Of a stretch of DNA of 64,000 bases, positions 25,182-33,929 are shown one piece after another. The position numbers and the translations under genes were made by a program. Numbering within the stretch: position 1 is the first letter of the stretch; each line of letters starts with the position of its first letter. The DNA lies in the NCBI RefSeq assembly GCF_026191635.1, contig NZ_JAKRRW010000010.1:114959-178958 (forward strand), in the 5' to 3' direction. The notes below the pieces were generated by a model. The model searched no databases. It had not been told where the DNA came from and saw only the letters and a program-made list of their open reading frames with translations. Source of the stretch: Photobacterium obscurum (GTDB lineage: Bacteria > Pseudomonadota > Gammaproteobacteria > Enterobacterales > Vibrionaceae).

Positions 25182-26174
25182 TCACTCACTCAACTCAAAG
25201 CTCGGTGTATAAACCTCAACCCGGCGATTCTTAGCACGTCCCTCTTCAGTATCGTTTGATGCCACAGGATCAGTTTCGCCTCGGCCTTGAGCAATAATAC
25301 GGCTTTTCTCAATACCAAAATGCTGCCCTAAATAACCTGCAACAACGGCGGCACGCTCTTCTGAAAGCGTTTGGTTATAATCCTCTGCACCTCTGCTGTC
25401 AGTATGCCCAACAACATACAATTTCACCTCTGGATATTCCGTCAAGCGCTGGCCGATAGGCTGAAGTCGCTCAATATCAGACGGTGTTAATGCATTACTG
25501 TCAAAGGCAAACGGCAGCTGGACGCTTATCGCTTCCACCGTAACGACAGCGGGTTCAACAGGCATCGGCTCCGGTTCTGGCATAGGTTCCGGTTCAATAA
25601 TTGCCACAGGTGCTGGTGCACCCCAGTAATAAACGAGACTTACCCCATAAAAATGAATGTCACTTTTCCCGGGCTCACTACGACCAACCTGATTATAATA
25701 TTGATATTCAAACCGAGTAGATAAGTCTTCATTGAAGAAGTATTCCGCTCCGACACCAACAGTACCAGAAAGACCACTATCGTCTTTGTTGTTCACGCTA
25801 TTATCGACATCGAAGTAATAGCCACCGGCCTTAGCAAAGAAATCTAACGATGGTGTAGCATTCCACGTAAACTTACCGACAAGATCAAGCCCTTGCACTT
25901 CAAATCCGTTGCTGCTCCCCTTATCGTCAGCCTGGCCGAGGTAAGTATAGCCACCTTCAACACCTAACCAAGAGTTATAGTTATAACCAACAAAGACACC
26001 GCCTCCCCAATCATCACGCTCAAAACTGCTTTCTGCACCGTCTAATGCTCCATTGAAACTATCGAAGTTTGTTCCGCCAACTCGAGCACCAACATACCAG
26101 GGGTTATCTGTTGCAGCATGAACCGCTCCCGAAATTAGCAATGCCAATGGGAGAACTTTGTAAAATTTTGTCAT
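25182..26174 (-). CDS. OmpA-family outer membrane protein with peptidoglycan-binding domain
   Basis: The protein has a signal peptide (residues 1-20, ending VHA), an eight-strand OmpA-type barrel (about 22-190, starting DNPWYVGARVGG), and a Pro/Glu hinge (PEPMPEPEPMPVEP, about 195-212). A C-terminal OmpA/MotB domain binds peptidoglycan: VVGHTDSRGAEDYNQTLSEE and the closing KNRRVEV are its signatures. It ties the outer membrane to the cell wall. The 330-residue length is standard. I do not assign the name ompA because several paralogues are usual in Vibrionaceae. Confidence 0.9.
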   Translation of the reverse strand: MTKFYKVLPLALLISGAVHAATDNPWYVGARVGGTNFDSFNGALDGAESSFERDDWGGGVFVGYNYNSWLGVEGGYTYLGQADDKGSSNGFEVQGLDLVGKFTWNATPSLDFFAKAGGYYFDVDNSVNNKDDSGLSGTVGVGAEYFFNEDLSTRFEYQYYNQVGRSEPGKSDIHFYGVSLVYYWGAPAPVAIIEPEPMPEPEPMPVEPAVVTVEAISVQLPFAFDSNALTPSDIERLQPIGQRLTEYPEVKLYVVGHTDSRGAEDYNQTLSEERAAVVAGYLGQHFGIEKSRIIAQGRGETDPVASNDTEEGRAKNRRVEVYTPSFELSE

Positions 26175-26382
26175 ATCTAGATATCCCTACTTATTATATT
26201 TCTGCCACTACCAATAATGTTTTTAGACCCTGTACCACTATTTTTCAAGTTCAGACTAATAAAAAAATTCAAAAAAACTTCTTTAATTTTCAGTAAGAAA
26301 GGAAGATGTCTCAGATATAGAAAAAATCGAACTAATGACTAGACAGTTAATAACTTATCACCGTAAATGAAATAGCAAAGAC

Positions 26383-26411
26383 AAAAAAGCTCATCAATGA
26401 TGAGCTTTTTT
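26383..26411 (-). terminator. Terminator after the PAS gene
   Basis: AAAAAAGCTCATCA and TGATGAGCTTTTTT form a perfect stem with almost no loop. It lies 27 bases beyond the stop of the minus-strand PAS gene and can also work on the other strand. Confidence 0.85.
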
Positions 26412-26437
26412 GTGGTTATAATTTAAGGTAATTAAAT

Positions 26438-26878
26438 CTATTTCAAACGCTCTTCAGCCAATGCCTCAGCCGTCGCGTCTTCCACCGCCATGAAAAGGTA
26501 GTCCACCTCTCCCTTTGGCGAAGTCATCGGATTTAAGGTCACATTCTGATACATAAAAGGCGCTTGCTGGGTTATCGGCCTAACATTACGGCATTTAAAA
26601 AGATATGGACGCTGACGCCAGATCAAGAAGCTACGACAACCTAATTCAAACACTGGTTTTGATTTAGCGACAAGCCATTCAGATGGGATTTCAGGAAAAA
26701 CATCAAACAGGTTCTTTCCTATCGCCTCGTGTGGTTGGATACCACTGTGGTGGGTCATAAAACCATTCCAGACATGAATCGTAAAATCCTTATCCAGCAC
26801 AACTAAGCCAACGTCGACATGCTGAACCATATCAACCATCCAATGAAACTGTTCAAATTCGGCAGGCAATGAAAACAT
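26438..26878 (-). CDS. Single PAS-domain sensor protein
   Basis: A 146-residue protein that is almost entirely one PAS domain. It begins FHWMVDMVQHVDVGLVVLDKDFTIHVWNGFMTHHSGI and continues through GKNLFDVFPE, the classic PAS helices and strands. It has no output domain, so it must act by contact with another protein. The response regulator-CheX gene ends 3 bases upstream, making that product the likely partner. The ligand or cofactor is not evident. A haem or flavin cannot be assigned from these residues. Confidence 0.85.
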   Translation of the reverse strand: MFSLPAEFEQFHWMVDMVQHVDVGLVVLDKDFTIHVWNGFMTHHSGIQPHEAIGKNLFDVFPEIPSEWLVAKSKPVFELGCRSFLIWRQRPYLFKCRNVRPITQQAPFMYQNVTLNPMTSPKGEVDYLFMAVEDATAEALAEERLK

Positions 26879-26881
26879 GGC

Positions 26882-27883
26882 TTAATCCTCATCCATCAAG
26901 TACGACAATTTGTTATCAAGCAGCGGCAGAGATTCATCGACAAACATCAACAATAAATCACATTTAATGCTTGTACCTTCGATGCCATAACTCACTTCAA
27001 ATGTCATGGTGCGGCGCCAATTTCCTTCTGTTTGCTCTATCATGCTGTCAATGGGCAAGTGCCGGCCTAAGACAACAGGATGGCTTTGGAAAAACTTCAC
27101 TTCGGCTTGTTGTCCCAACCCCTTTAAGAACGAACCGACCAGGATGTTACTGACATCCATCAGAAGCTCGAGTTCTGAATCGCAATTCTCCTCGACCGGG
27201 TAGTTCATCATCGTCATGAGATCATTTACACTAGAATCGCTGAGCAACACCAATGCCTCACCAGCGATCCCTTCGCCGCTAAAGCCCTGGCAGATCCCTG
27301 ACATCGTACTATTACTGGCCAGATGACGCATCGTCATATGAAGTTCACTAACTTCAAACACGTTCACATTCGGCAGAGGCAGATTAACGAAAACATCGAA
27401 ATGACGTGCCAATGAGTCCGCAGCCCGACCGATAGCAACGTTAGCTACTTCTAAATAAACATCTCTGCGACGCAGAGCTGGGGTGGTAACTCGTTGAATA
27501 ACAGTGTCAAATGCCGGTTCGGCAGGAGCAATCAACGTTTTAAGAAGCGTTTTTAAATGCGCCTTATCGACTGGCTTTTTCAAGAAATCAACGGCTCCGA
27601 GCGCTTTCACCCGGGCTTGGGCTTGTGGCTGGATGTCTCCCGAAACCACAATAACCTTTATCTCTATTCCTTTCTGACGAATTGCTTCTAAGGTCTGATA
27701 ACCATCCATCTCTGGCATTGTCAGATCCAAAAACATCAGGGCAAACTTCTCTTTTTCCAGGTGCTGTAGTGCTTCCAAGCCATTAACAGCAAAAGTAACT
27801 TCAGCGTTAAGCGAGGCAGGCAGCGCCCTTGCCATCTGCTTTCGAGCTAAGGCTGAGTCATCACAGATCAAAATTGCAGTCAT
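26882..27883 (-). CDS. Response regulator with C-terminal CheX/CheC-like domain
   Basis: Residues 1-120 are a receiver domain with acidic pair D8-D9, phosphoacceptor D53 (FLDLTMPEMDG) and the switch lysine in FLKKPVD. Residues about 135-330 resemble the CheC/CheX/FliY phosphatase fold: ALRRRDVYLEVANVAIGRAADSLARHF and ELELLMDVSNILVGSFL are helix repeats of this family, which in chemotaxis removes phosphate from CheY. The fusion suggests a phosphorylation-controlled CheY phosphatase or a self-resetting regulator. It shares an operon with a lone PAS protein, and no histidine kinase lies next to it. Confidence 0.83.
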   Translation of the reverse strand: MTAILICDDSALARKQMARALPASLNAEVTFAVNGLEALQHLEKEKFALMFLDLTMPEMDGYQTLEAIRQKGIEIKVIVVSGDIQPQAQARVKALGAVDFLKKPVDKAHLKTLLKTLIAPAEPAFDTVIQRVTTPALRRRDVYLEVANVAIGRAADSLARHFDVFVNLPLPNVNVFEVSELHMTMRHLASNSTMSGICQGFSGEGIAGEALVLLSDSSVNDLMTMMNYPVEENCDSELELLMDVSNILVGSFLKGLGQQAEVKFFQSHPVVLGRHLPIDSMIEQTEGNWRRTMTFEVSYGIEGTSIKCDLLLMFVDESLPLLDNKLSYLMDED

Positions 27884-28214
27884 GTAAGTTCCTTGGCGCT
27901 TCTTCTCATCCGGAGCGCTTAGCTAATATTCTTATTTGTCATATGACGCTCGCGATAATAACAGTAGAACCCTGCTCGGTCTGCTGAAATATGCAGAATT
28001 TATATTCTAGGTGGTACTTTTACTAAGATAGAACTCAATAAGAACAAGTGACAACGTCACCCGCATATTCAACACAGGGCATCCACACTATCATTGCAAT
28101 ACCTAGATACAGGGATTTTACAGCACAAGACACCCGGAGTATTTAAAACATCAACGAGGCAAAGTAGAATGCTAACTATTATCACGAAATGACTTAAGCG
28201 ACTTACCTGCAAAT
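27884..28214. other. Divergent gap between the receiver-CheX gene and the FAD oxidoreductase gene
   Basis: About 330 bases that must hold promoters for both divergent genes. I saw no strong inverted repeat or known operator. The 62-codon minus-strand frame that overlaps 28215 is not convincing. Confidence 0.4.
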
Positions 28215-29708
28215 ATGAACGTTCATGGCTCTCATCGCAGCAATACACCCAAACCACTCAAGGTCGGCATTATCGGTGGTGGTATAGCAGGCTCAACGAT
28301 TGCGCTCCGTTTGGCTGAACTAGGTATCGACGTAGAATTGTTTGAAGAAGGAAGCAGCCTTGTTAACGGGCCACCTATCTGCCACTTACATGCGGGTGGT
28401 AATTTATACCGAGAAATTTCTGATCAGCAATGCCTGACACTGCTGCAGCAGTCTATCGATACTCTTAGGGTCTTCCCTCATACCGCCAATATCCGCCCAA
28501 CGGTAATTGCCATCCCAGAACGCGATGCCGGAGAGCCGGAAGCTTTATTGCCACGCCTGGCCCTGCTACAAGAAACCTATCATGGGTTAGTTCAGCAAGA
28601 CTCGAAAAATCAGGTACTGGGTGAACCTGAATATTATTACAAAGTGTATTATCAGGATGACCTTGAGAGACTTGCACGTTCAGATACTCCCTCTGAACCA
28701 AAAAACCTCGATGACTGGATGATTCCAGTCGCCAAGAACTTAAATCTAAATGAATTTAAATTTCCGCTTATTCTTGTACAAGAATATGGACTAAGTGTAT
28801 TCCGGCTTGCCGCTACCGCTGGCTTAGCCTTGGAACAACTACCGGCTTGTTCTGTAAACACCCAAGCCAAGGTCATCAATATTCAACAGAATGAGAGCCA
28901 AAATCATTGGTCTATCACGTACCAGCAATATGACGCAAGTATCAAAGATCACATCACCCACAGCACTGATGTCGATTACCTGATTAATGCATGCGGCTAC
29001 CGAACAGGTACACTGGATGACATGGCCGATTTGCACCGAACGCGCATGGTGGAGTTCAAAGCGGCGTTTGTCACTCAGTGGAAGGAACGTGATGGAGTCT
29101 GGCCTGAAGTTATCTTCCATGGAGAACGTGGCACACCAAACGGTATGGCGCAGTTGACCCCCTATCCCGACGGTTATTTTCAACTCCATGGTATGACCGA
29201 AGATATCACCTTGTTCAGAAAAGGGCTCGTCAGTAGTAGCGCTCAAAGTGCTCAGCCACAACTTGGCTCTCAATTTATTCGGAAACTAAAGGAAGGTTGG
29301 CAGAATAGCGACATTGAAACCAGAACCGACAGAGCAATACAGCACATGGCACAGTTCATTCCCGCTTATCGCTCTGCGACAGTCGGCGGAAAGCCGCTAT
29401 TCGGAGCTCAGCAAATCCCCGGGGATGATCCTTCATTGAGAGCTGCCGACATCTCTTTCGCTGGCAGCCGCTATGCGAGAACTGAAATAGTCAAAGCATC
29501 GTCGGCACTTTCTGCGGCTAATCGCCTAGTTCAACAATTCAAGAACGAAGGCCTGCTGGCGGGTTTCGATGACGACTTAGCTATGGCCTTGGAACAACGT
29601 TTCCCGGTAACCTCCGGCCTAAATCAAAAAGACGTAATTACAGAGGCTGAAAAATTAGCATCAGAACGGAGTTACCCACCAGCCCTTGCCCAATTAGTCC
29701 GATTCTAA
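28215..29708 (+). CDS. FAD-dependent oxidoreductase
   Basis: The N-terminal dinucleotide-binding fold is clear: KVGIIGGGIAGSTIALRLAE (about residues 17-36), with the GxGxxG-type loop and the ribose-binding acidic residue in VELFEEG. The middle and C-terminus (for example LINACGYRTGTLDD) follow the D-amino-acid oxidase/FAD-dependent oxidoreductase plan. The length of 497 residues is larger than simple DAO enzymes. The substrate cannot be predicted, and no operon partner gives a hint. It ends at a shared convergent terminator. Confidence 0.8.
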   Translation: MNVHGSHRSNTPKPLKVGIIGGGIAGSTIALRLAELGIDVELFEEGSSLVNGPPICHLHAGGNLYREISDQQCLTLLQQSIDTLRVFPHTANIRPTVIAIPERDAGEPEALLPRLALLQETYHGLVQQDSKNQVLGEPEYYYKVYYQDDLERLARSDTPSEPKNLDDWMIPVAKNLNLNEFKFPLILVQEYGLSVFRLAATAGLALEQLPACSVNTQAKVINIQQNESQNHWSITYQQYDASIKDHITHSTDVDYLINACGYRTGTLDDMADLHRTRMVEFKAAFVTQWKERDGVWPEVIFHGERGTPNGMAQLTPYPDGYFQLHGMTEDITLFRKGLVSSSAQSAQPQLGSQFIRKLKEGWQNSDIETRTDRAIQHMAQFIPAYRSATVGGKPLFGAQQIPGDDPSLRAADISFAGSRYARTEIVKASSALSAANRLVQQFKNEGLLAGFDDDLAMALEQRFPVTSGLNQKDVITEAEKLASERSYPPALAQLVRF

Positions 29709-29736
29709 ACTAAGTGGCCTGCAACCTGCCCCCATA

Positions 29737-29764
29737 AAAACAGCTCATAGGTTTGAGCTGTTTT
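29737..29764. terminator. Bidirectional terminator between the oxidoreductase and cupin genes
   Basis: AAAACAGCTCA and TGAGCTGTTTT pair perfectly over 11 bp around TAGGTT, with the flanking genes convergent. Confidence 0.9.
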
Positions 29765-29793
29765 ACTAATACCGACTTTCTATCGATGGCCTT

Positions 29794-30111
29794 TTATGAA
29801 TAAAAGACGGCGAGCCAGATCGTTTCCGTATCGGGTGGAGTCCATGAAACCTGGTGCCGCTGATGGGCAGGGATATTAATATAATCGCCTTCCTGCAAAT
29901 GAATTTCACGGTTGTTTTCTTCAATCCGTATTCTTGCTTCACCTTTTACCACCAAGACCCACTCATGCTCATCTTGATCGTACCAATCTTCATTTGGTGT
30001 GGTATGCCCTTTTGAGATAATCCGCTCGATACGCACAGAAGAAGTCTTCACGATATCTTCAAAGACTTCTTCTGGTAATTCGGCTGGTATGTTGCACATT
30101 ATATTAGTCAT
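29794..30111 (-). CDS. Small cupin-domain protein
   Basis: A 105-residue single-domain cupin. Metal-binding motif 1 is degenerate (DQDEHEWVLVVKGEARI), and motif 2 is GDYINIPAHQRHQV. The start at 30111 (MTNIMCNIPAEL) is preferred over the frame's first ATG at 30159 because the intervening codons lie over the terminator of the upstream gene, and homologues as I recall them start near NIPA-LPEE. The substrate or function is unknown. Such small cupins include isomerases, dioxygenase-like and regulatory proteins. Confidence 0.82.
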   Translation of the reverse strand: MTNIMCNIPAELPEEVFEDIVKTSSVRIERIISKGHTTPNEDWYDQDEHEWVLVVKGEARIRIEENNREIHLQEGDYINIPAHQRHQVSWTPPDTETIWLAVFYS

Positions 30112-30128
30112 TGCGACTAGCCCCCATA

Positions 30129-30154
30129 TAAAAAAGACGAGGATTAACCTCGCC
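30129..30154 (-). terminator. Terminator of the coiled-coil gene
   Basis: On the minus strand GGCGAGG and CCTCGTC pair around TTAAT (one G-U pair), followed by six T. It separates the upstream coiled-coil gene from the cupin gene. Confidence 0.8.
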
Positions 30155-30181
30155 TTCATTATTTAAAATCAGTAACTCAAC

Positions 30182-30850
30182 TTAATTCTTTGGCAGACTA
30201 ATTTCAATCTTCTCATTAAGCTGTTCCAACTCAACTTCCAGCGCGGTAAGCTGCGCCTCTTCATCAGACACCGCTTTTAGCTTAGCTTCATATTTGTCGC
30301 AGTCTGCCTGTGAAACCCAGTTCCAGCTGGTGCCTGATTTGAATTCATCACAGGCTTGCTTGAAATCTTTAGCCACTCTCTTGGCACTGCTAACATCCAC
30401 TTTTGCCTGTGCAACCTGCTTCTGTAACAGTAGTTGCTGCTGATAAAGCTCTTTAGAATGAGTTAGCACAACTTGCTGTTTTTCAGCGGTTGTCTTCAGT
30501 TCAACCACCTTGGTGTCAAGCTTCTTCTTGGTTACGCTCAGCTTTTTCTGCTGCTGTTTCAGTTGGGCAAGCTGCTTTTCAAAATCTGCTTTTTGCTGAA
30601 CCAACTCCGCTTGTTTCTGCTCCAACTGAGTAAATGCTTGTTCCAGTTCTAATGCCTTTTGGGCTTCAAGCGCTTCAAAACTCTCCTGGAGCATCTGTCT
30701 CTTCTCTTCAAGTTGGGCATTCTTGTGCTGCAGCAACTCATATTCATCTTGGCTTGGTCCGGGATTCCGATTCCAAACAGCAGAAGCCAATACACTTCCC
30801 AACACAAAACCAACAACTAATGAAACTTTCCAGGATGTCATCATGCTCAT
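30182..30850 (-). CDS. Membrane-anchored coiled-coil protein of unknown function
   Basis: The likely start is one of three close ATGs at 30850, 30844 and 30841. The 57 upstream codons in frame look non-coding. After a short N-terminus there is one membrane span (WKVSLVVGFVLGSVLASAVW), then about 115 residues of long coiled coil rich in E, Q, K and L with heptad spacing. A short second helical region (SGTSWNWVSQADCDKYEAKL, and a final acidic helix) ends the protein. It resembles envelope spacer or scaffold proteins in shape only. It has no enzymatic motif and its function is unknown. Confidence 0.65.
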   Translation of the reverse strand: MSMMTSWKVSLVVGFVLGSVLASAVWNRNPGPSQDEYELLQHKNAQLEEKRQMLQESFEALEAQKALELEQAFTQLEQKQAELVQQKADFEKQLAQLKQQQKKLSVTKKKLDTKVVELKTTAEKQQVVLTHSKELYQQQLLLQKQVAQAKVDVSSAKRVAKDFKQACDEFKSGTSWNWVSQADCDKYEAKLKAVSDEEAQLTALEVELEQLNEKIEISLPKN

Positions 30851-31041
30851 TGAACCCGCTTTTCTTCCAAGTACCCACTCTTGACTTCTGCCCACGCTTA
30901 CGTGAAACACAGCACTTTGGGTAACAAACGATATTCCAATATTATCAGCTAGATAACTCCCTTGTGTCATGTTTATATCAAAATCGATGTAAAACAAGGT
31001 AAAAGTCTGATTGAACGTCACGTTACCAGTATCTTTAACTC

Positions 31042-31073
31042 AAAAAAAGGAGCAAAACCATTTGCTCCTTTTT
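31042..31073. terminator. Terminator after the PTS permease gene
   Basis: AAAAAAAGGAGCAAA and TTTGCTCCTTTTT pair around ACCA, with both A- and T-runs. It lies 33 bases beyond the minus-strand stop of the permease gene. Confidence 0.88.
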
Positions 31074-31105
31074 ACGATTGCAATAAGGCAAGTCCATTCC
31101 TTGCG

Positions 31106-32158
31106 TTACTTCGATGTCAGGTTCAGAGTCAGATCACCAGGCTTAATCCAACCTAATTTCCGCATAACCTCGGCAATGGCAAACGTGATCAACGCAGGTA
31201 GAAGCAAATGCAAAAGCGCGATTGCCATGTATATCTCGCTGCTTTGCCATCCTGCTGCATCCAATGCGATAAAGGATTGGATTTGTCCTACGAAGCCCGA
31301 TGTTCCCATACCGGCACCTAGGGGAGTGTTCTCCATGGCGAACACCAGGGTCGCTATTGGCCCCAAGATAGCTGAAGCAATAATTGGCGGTAACCAAATC
31401 TTATGATTCTTGATGATATTGGGCATTTGCAGCATAGAAGTACCTAACCCCTGGGCCACAACGCCTGCCCAACGATTCTCGCGGAAGCCCATCACTGCGA
31501 AACCTACCATCTGCGCACAGCACCCCACCGTAGCGGCGCCAGCGGCTAACCCGTTCAAGCTCAGCATAATCGCAATCGCAGCGCTACTGATTGGTAAGGT
31601 CAGTGCCATCCCCATCAGCACAGCCACAATCATCCCCATCATCAACGGCTGTAGCTGCGTGGCATACATAATGACATCACCCAGAGCTGTCATTAACGCC
31701 CCTACTTGTGGGCCGATCAGGCTACCGACGGTAACACCGACAATTACCGTCACTGCTGGCGTGATCAAAATATCTATTTTTGTTTCATTCGCTACTAGCT
31801 TTCCGCACTCTGTCGCCACGACAGAGGCGATATATGCCCCCACCGGACCGCCCATTGCCGCACCTGCTGCGCCTGCTGTTGTCGCAGAGAATAAAACTAG
31901 CGGTGGAGCTTTAAGCGCATAGGCAATCGCCACCCCAATCGCAGGGCCTGTCATCTGCTTTGCAATAGGCCACAAGGTTTCCGAAAATAGCGGAATACCA
32001 AATTTTACACCGAGGGTATTTAGTATCGAACCAATCAATAATGAGGAAAATAAGCCCAGTGCCATATAGCTCATGGCATGAACGAAGTAGGTTCGAGCGG
32101 AAAGTTCTATGTTTTTGCGATTTAGAAAATCACCGATTTTTTGCTGTGCAAGCTGCAT
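31106..32158 (-). CDS. PTS IIC-like sugar permease (EIIC_2 family), orphan
   Basis: A 350-residue protein with about 8-10 hydrophobic segments rich in Gly and Ala (for example ATTAGAAGAAMGGPVGAYIA). The layout matches the PTS EIIC_2 group of putative membrane permeases. No phosphoryl-transfer IIA or IIB domain is fused or adjacent, so PTS-type uptake would need partners elsewhere or the protein may act alone. The substrate is unknown. It is a single gene with its own terminator and a palindrome upstream (32205-32222). Confidence 0.8.
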   Translation of the reverse strand: MQLAQQKIGDFLNRKNIELSARTYFVHAMSYMALGLFSSLLIGSILNTLGVKFGIPLFSETLWPIAKQMTGPAIGVAIAYALKAPPLVLFSATTAGAAGAAMGGPVGAYIASVVATECGKLVANETKIDILITPAVTVIVGVTVGSLIGPQVGALMTALGDVIMYATQLQPLMMGMIVAVLMGMALTLPISSAAIAIMLSLNGLAAGAATVGCCAQMVGFAVMGFRENRWAGVVAQGLGTSMLQMPNIIKNHKIWLPPIIASAILGPIATLVFAMENTPLGAGMGTSGFVGQIQSFIALDAAGWQSSEIYMAIALLHLLLPALITFAIAEVMRKLGWIKPGDLTLNLTSK

Positions 32159-32204
32159 GTTAATACGTCACTGTATAAAGCTGTTTTAGTACCAAGTTGG
32201 ATTA

Positions 32205-32222
32205 TTTGATTGTCAAATCAAA
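32205..32222. promoter_or_regulatory. Palindromic operator candidate upstream of the PTS permease
   Basis: TTTGATT-GTCA-AATCAAA is a perfect 7-4-7 palindrome 47 bases upstream of the permease start. It resembles an FNR site, but the inner half-sites TTGAT and ATCAA are 6 bases apart rather than 4. A dimeric sugar-responsive repressor is the more likely user. The rest of the gap to 32478 shows nothing firm. Confidence 0.5.
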
Positions 32223-32478
32223 GCCGCCGATTCTACATGACTCACTACAGCATCACCATATACAACCTCATTCCAGCTATACCCTGATACTGACAATCTA
32301 CCTTATGGGTATTAGTCGCAACTATTTCCTAAACACATGATTATCGGTATTGAAAAACACCAGTTACACCACACAACGTATAAATATTCTATCGCCTGGA
32401 TTTACCCCACCGCTTTATTAGCCATAACGTAAGAGTTCTATTGTAAATAAGAGCGATCTAATACAAGGAGTCAGTAAG

Positions 32479-33384
32479 ATGAGAATATCCTTTCCAACAA
32501 TGCCACCTTCGGGCCTTTCACGATTAGCAGCAACTATTACCCTTATACTTAGCCCTTTTCACCTAGAAGCGACAGGTGCTCCCGACACGATGCAAGCTAA
32601 AAATGCCGACATCACTTTATTTACCGCCTCGGATCATACCCAAAACAACATCAATGCTTATTACATCAGTGAAAAACTAGACGGCATACGTGCAGTCTGG
32701 ACAGGCCGCCAACTGGTAACTCGCTCAGGAAACCCTATATCTGCCCCTTCATGGTTTACCACTTCTCTTCCTAAGAATGTCATGCTTGACGGTGAATTAT
32801 GGATAGGGCCCGGTACGTTTCAGCAAGTCGCCGCAACAGTCTTAGATCACAACCCCGACAACGAACAATGGCAAAAGGTTAAATTCATGGTCTTTGACCT
32901 GCCATCCAGCAACGATAGATTCGCACTTCGGCTAGATCAGCTCAAGGCCATTGTAACGACCGTTAACCGCCCTCATATTCGGGTTTTACCTCAACACTCG
33001 CTTGATAGCACGGTAGCCTTGGAAAATCAGCTAAATCAAATCACCGAAGCTGGCGGAGAAGGCCTGATGCTTCACCACAAAGACAACCTTTATCATCAAG
33101 GCCGTTCAGAACTATTGCTAAAGATAAAGCACCATCAAGATGCCGAGGCTATTGTTATTGGCTACGAAGAAGGAAGAGGCAAATACAAGGGTAAAATGGG
33201 CGCAGTCTGGGTACTGACCGCAGGCAATAAGAAATTCAAGATTGGTTCTGGCTTTACAGATTCAGATCGCGAATCCCCTCCCCAGCTAGGCACCATTATC
33301 AACTATCGCTATAACGGCTATACCGACAGTGGGATCCCTCGCTTTGCCCGCTTTATCAGAACCCGCCCGGACAGTGATATCTAA
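32479..33384 (+). CDS. Exported minimal ATP-dependent DNA ligase (LigE type)
   Basis: An ATP-dependent DNA ligase reduced to the adenylation and OB-fold domains. The nucleophile lysine is K66 in the EKLDGIRA motif (KxDG). Other motifs are MLDGELW, AGGEGLMLH and LLKIKHH. The protein begins with a predicted signal sequence (hydrophobic stretch about residues 17-32, RLAATITLILSPFHL), fitting the LigE group in Gram-negatives, which is thought to act in the periplasm on incoming or extracellular DNA. The length of 301 residues is typical. A strong ribosome site (AAGGAG) precedes the ATG. Confidence 0.9.
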   Translation: MRISFPTMPPSGLSRLAATITLILSPFHLEATGAPDTMQAKNADITLFTASDHTQNNINAYYISEKLDGIRAVWTGRQLVTRSGNPISAPSWFTTSLPKNVMLDGELWIGPGTFQQVAATVLDHNPDNEQWQKVKFMVFDLPSSNDRFALRLDQLKAIVTTVNRPHIRVLPQHSLDSTVALENQLNQITEAGGEGLMLHHKDNLYHQGRSELLLKIKHHQDAEAIVIGYEEGRGKYKGKMGAVWVLTAGNKKFKIGSGFTDSDRESPPQLGTIINYRYNGYTDSGIPRFARFIRTRPDSDI

Positions 33385-33578
33385 CAAAGAACAACAATGC
33401 TTTGTCATCATGTGCCACTAATAATAAGAAACGATCGTTTGAGGGTGATATTTTAAACAACGAATTGATGATGTTTTTATCCGGGCTTCACCCAGATTAC
33501 GAGCAAGCCGAGAGCCCCATCACACGCTAGCCCTCTTATTCATTTTCGGTTCAATCAACTTCAGTTACAATCTATAAC

Positions 33579-33929
33579 ATGAATATAAATAAGCGATTAC
33601 TCACTATACTTTGCATGATCTTTTTTCTAGTGCCGTTCGCAAGTGCGGCCCCAACGCTAGAAATTGATGAAGATCATGATGATGTTATGGAAGCGGTTCA
33701 ACAAGGACTCATCCAGCCGTTTTCGGCCCTGCAGGCAACTGTCAGTAAACAGCTCAACGGCCGGATCATTAAAGTTGAGCTGGAGGAAGATGATGATATC
33801 TGGATTTACGAATTAAAACTCATTGATTCCAATAATAATATCGTCAAGGTGGAGTACGAGGCTAAAACGCTTTCTATTATCGAAATTAAAGGCCGCGGCC
33901 TGGAAAATGTCATCAAGGTATCCGAATGA
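33579..33929 (+). CDS. PepSY-domain periplasmic protein
   Basis: The protein has a signal peptide (about residues 1-23, ending ASA) and one PepSY-like domain (VMEAVQQGLIQPFSALQATV, then KVEYEAKTLSIIEIKGRG). Such proteins act as inhibitors or modulators in the periplasm. The stop overlaps the start of the response regulator gene by 4 bases (ATGA), so it is made together with the two-component system. It could be a periplasmic ligand or brake for the kinase. In related Vibrio a PepSY gene likewise precedes carRS/vprAB, as far as I recall. Confidence 0.85.
   Translation: MNINKRLLTILCMIFFLVPFASAAPTLEIDEDHDDVMEAVQQGLIQPFSALQATVSKQLNGRIIKVELEEDDDIWIYELKLIDSNNNIVKVEYEAKTLSIIEIKGRGLENVIKVSE

Noticed and set aside
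30112..30159. An N-terminal extension of the cupin with a hydrophobic, signal-like sequence
   Set aside because: The bases form the terminator hairpin of the upstream gene, and related cupins start later.
32205..32222. Palindrome read as an FNR site
   Set aside because: The inner half-sites are 6 bases apart instead of 4, so it does not fit the FNR consensus.
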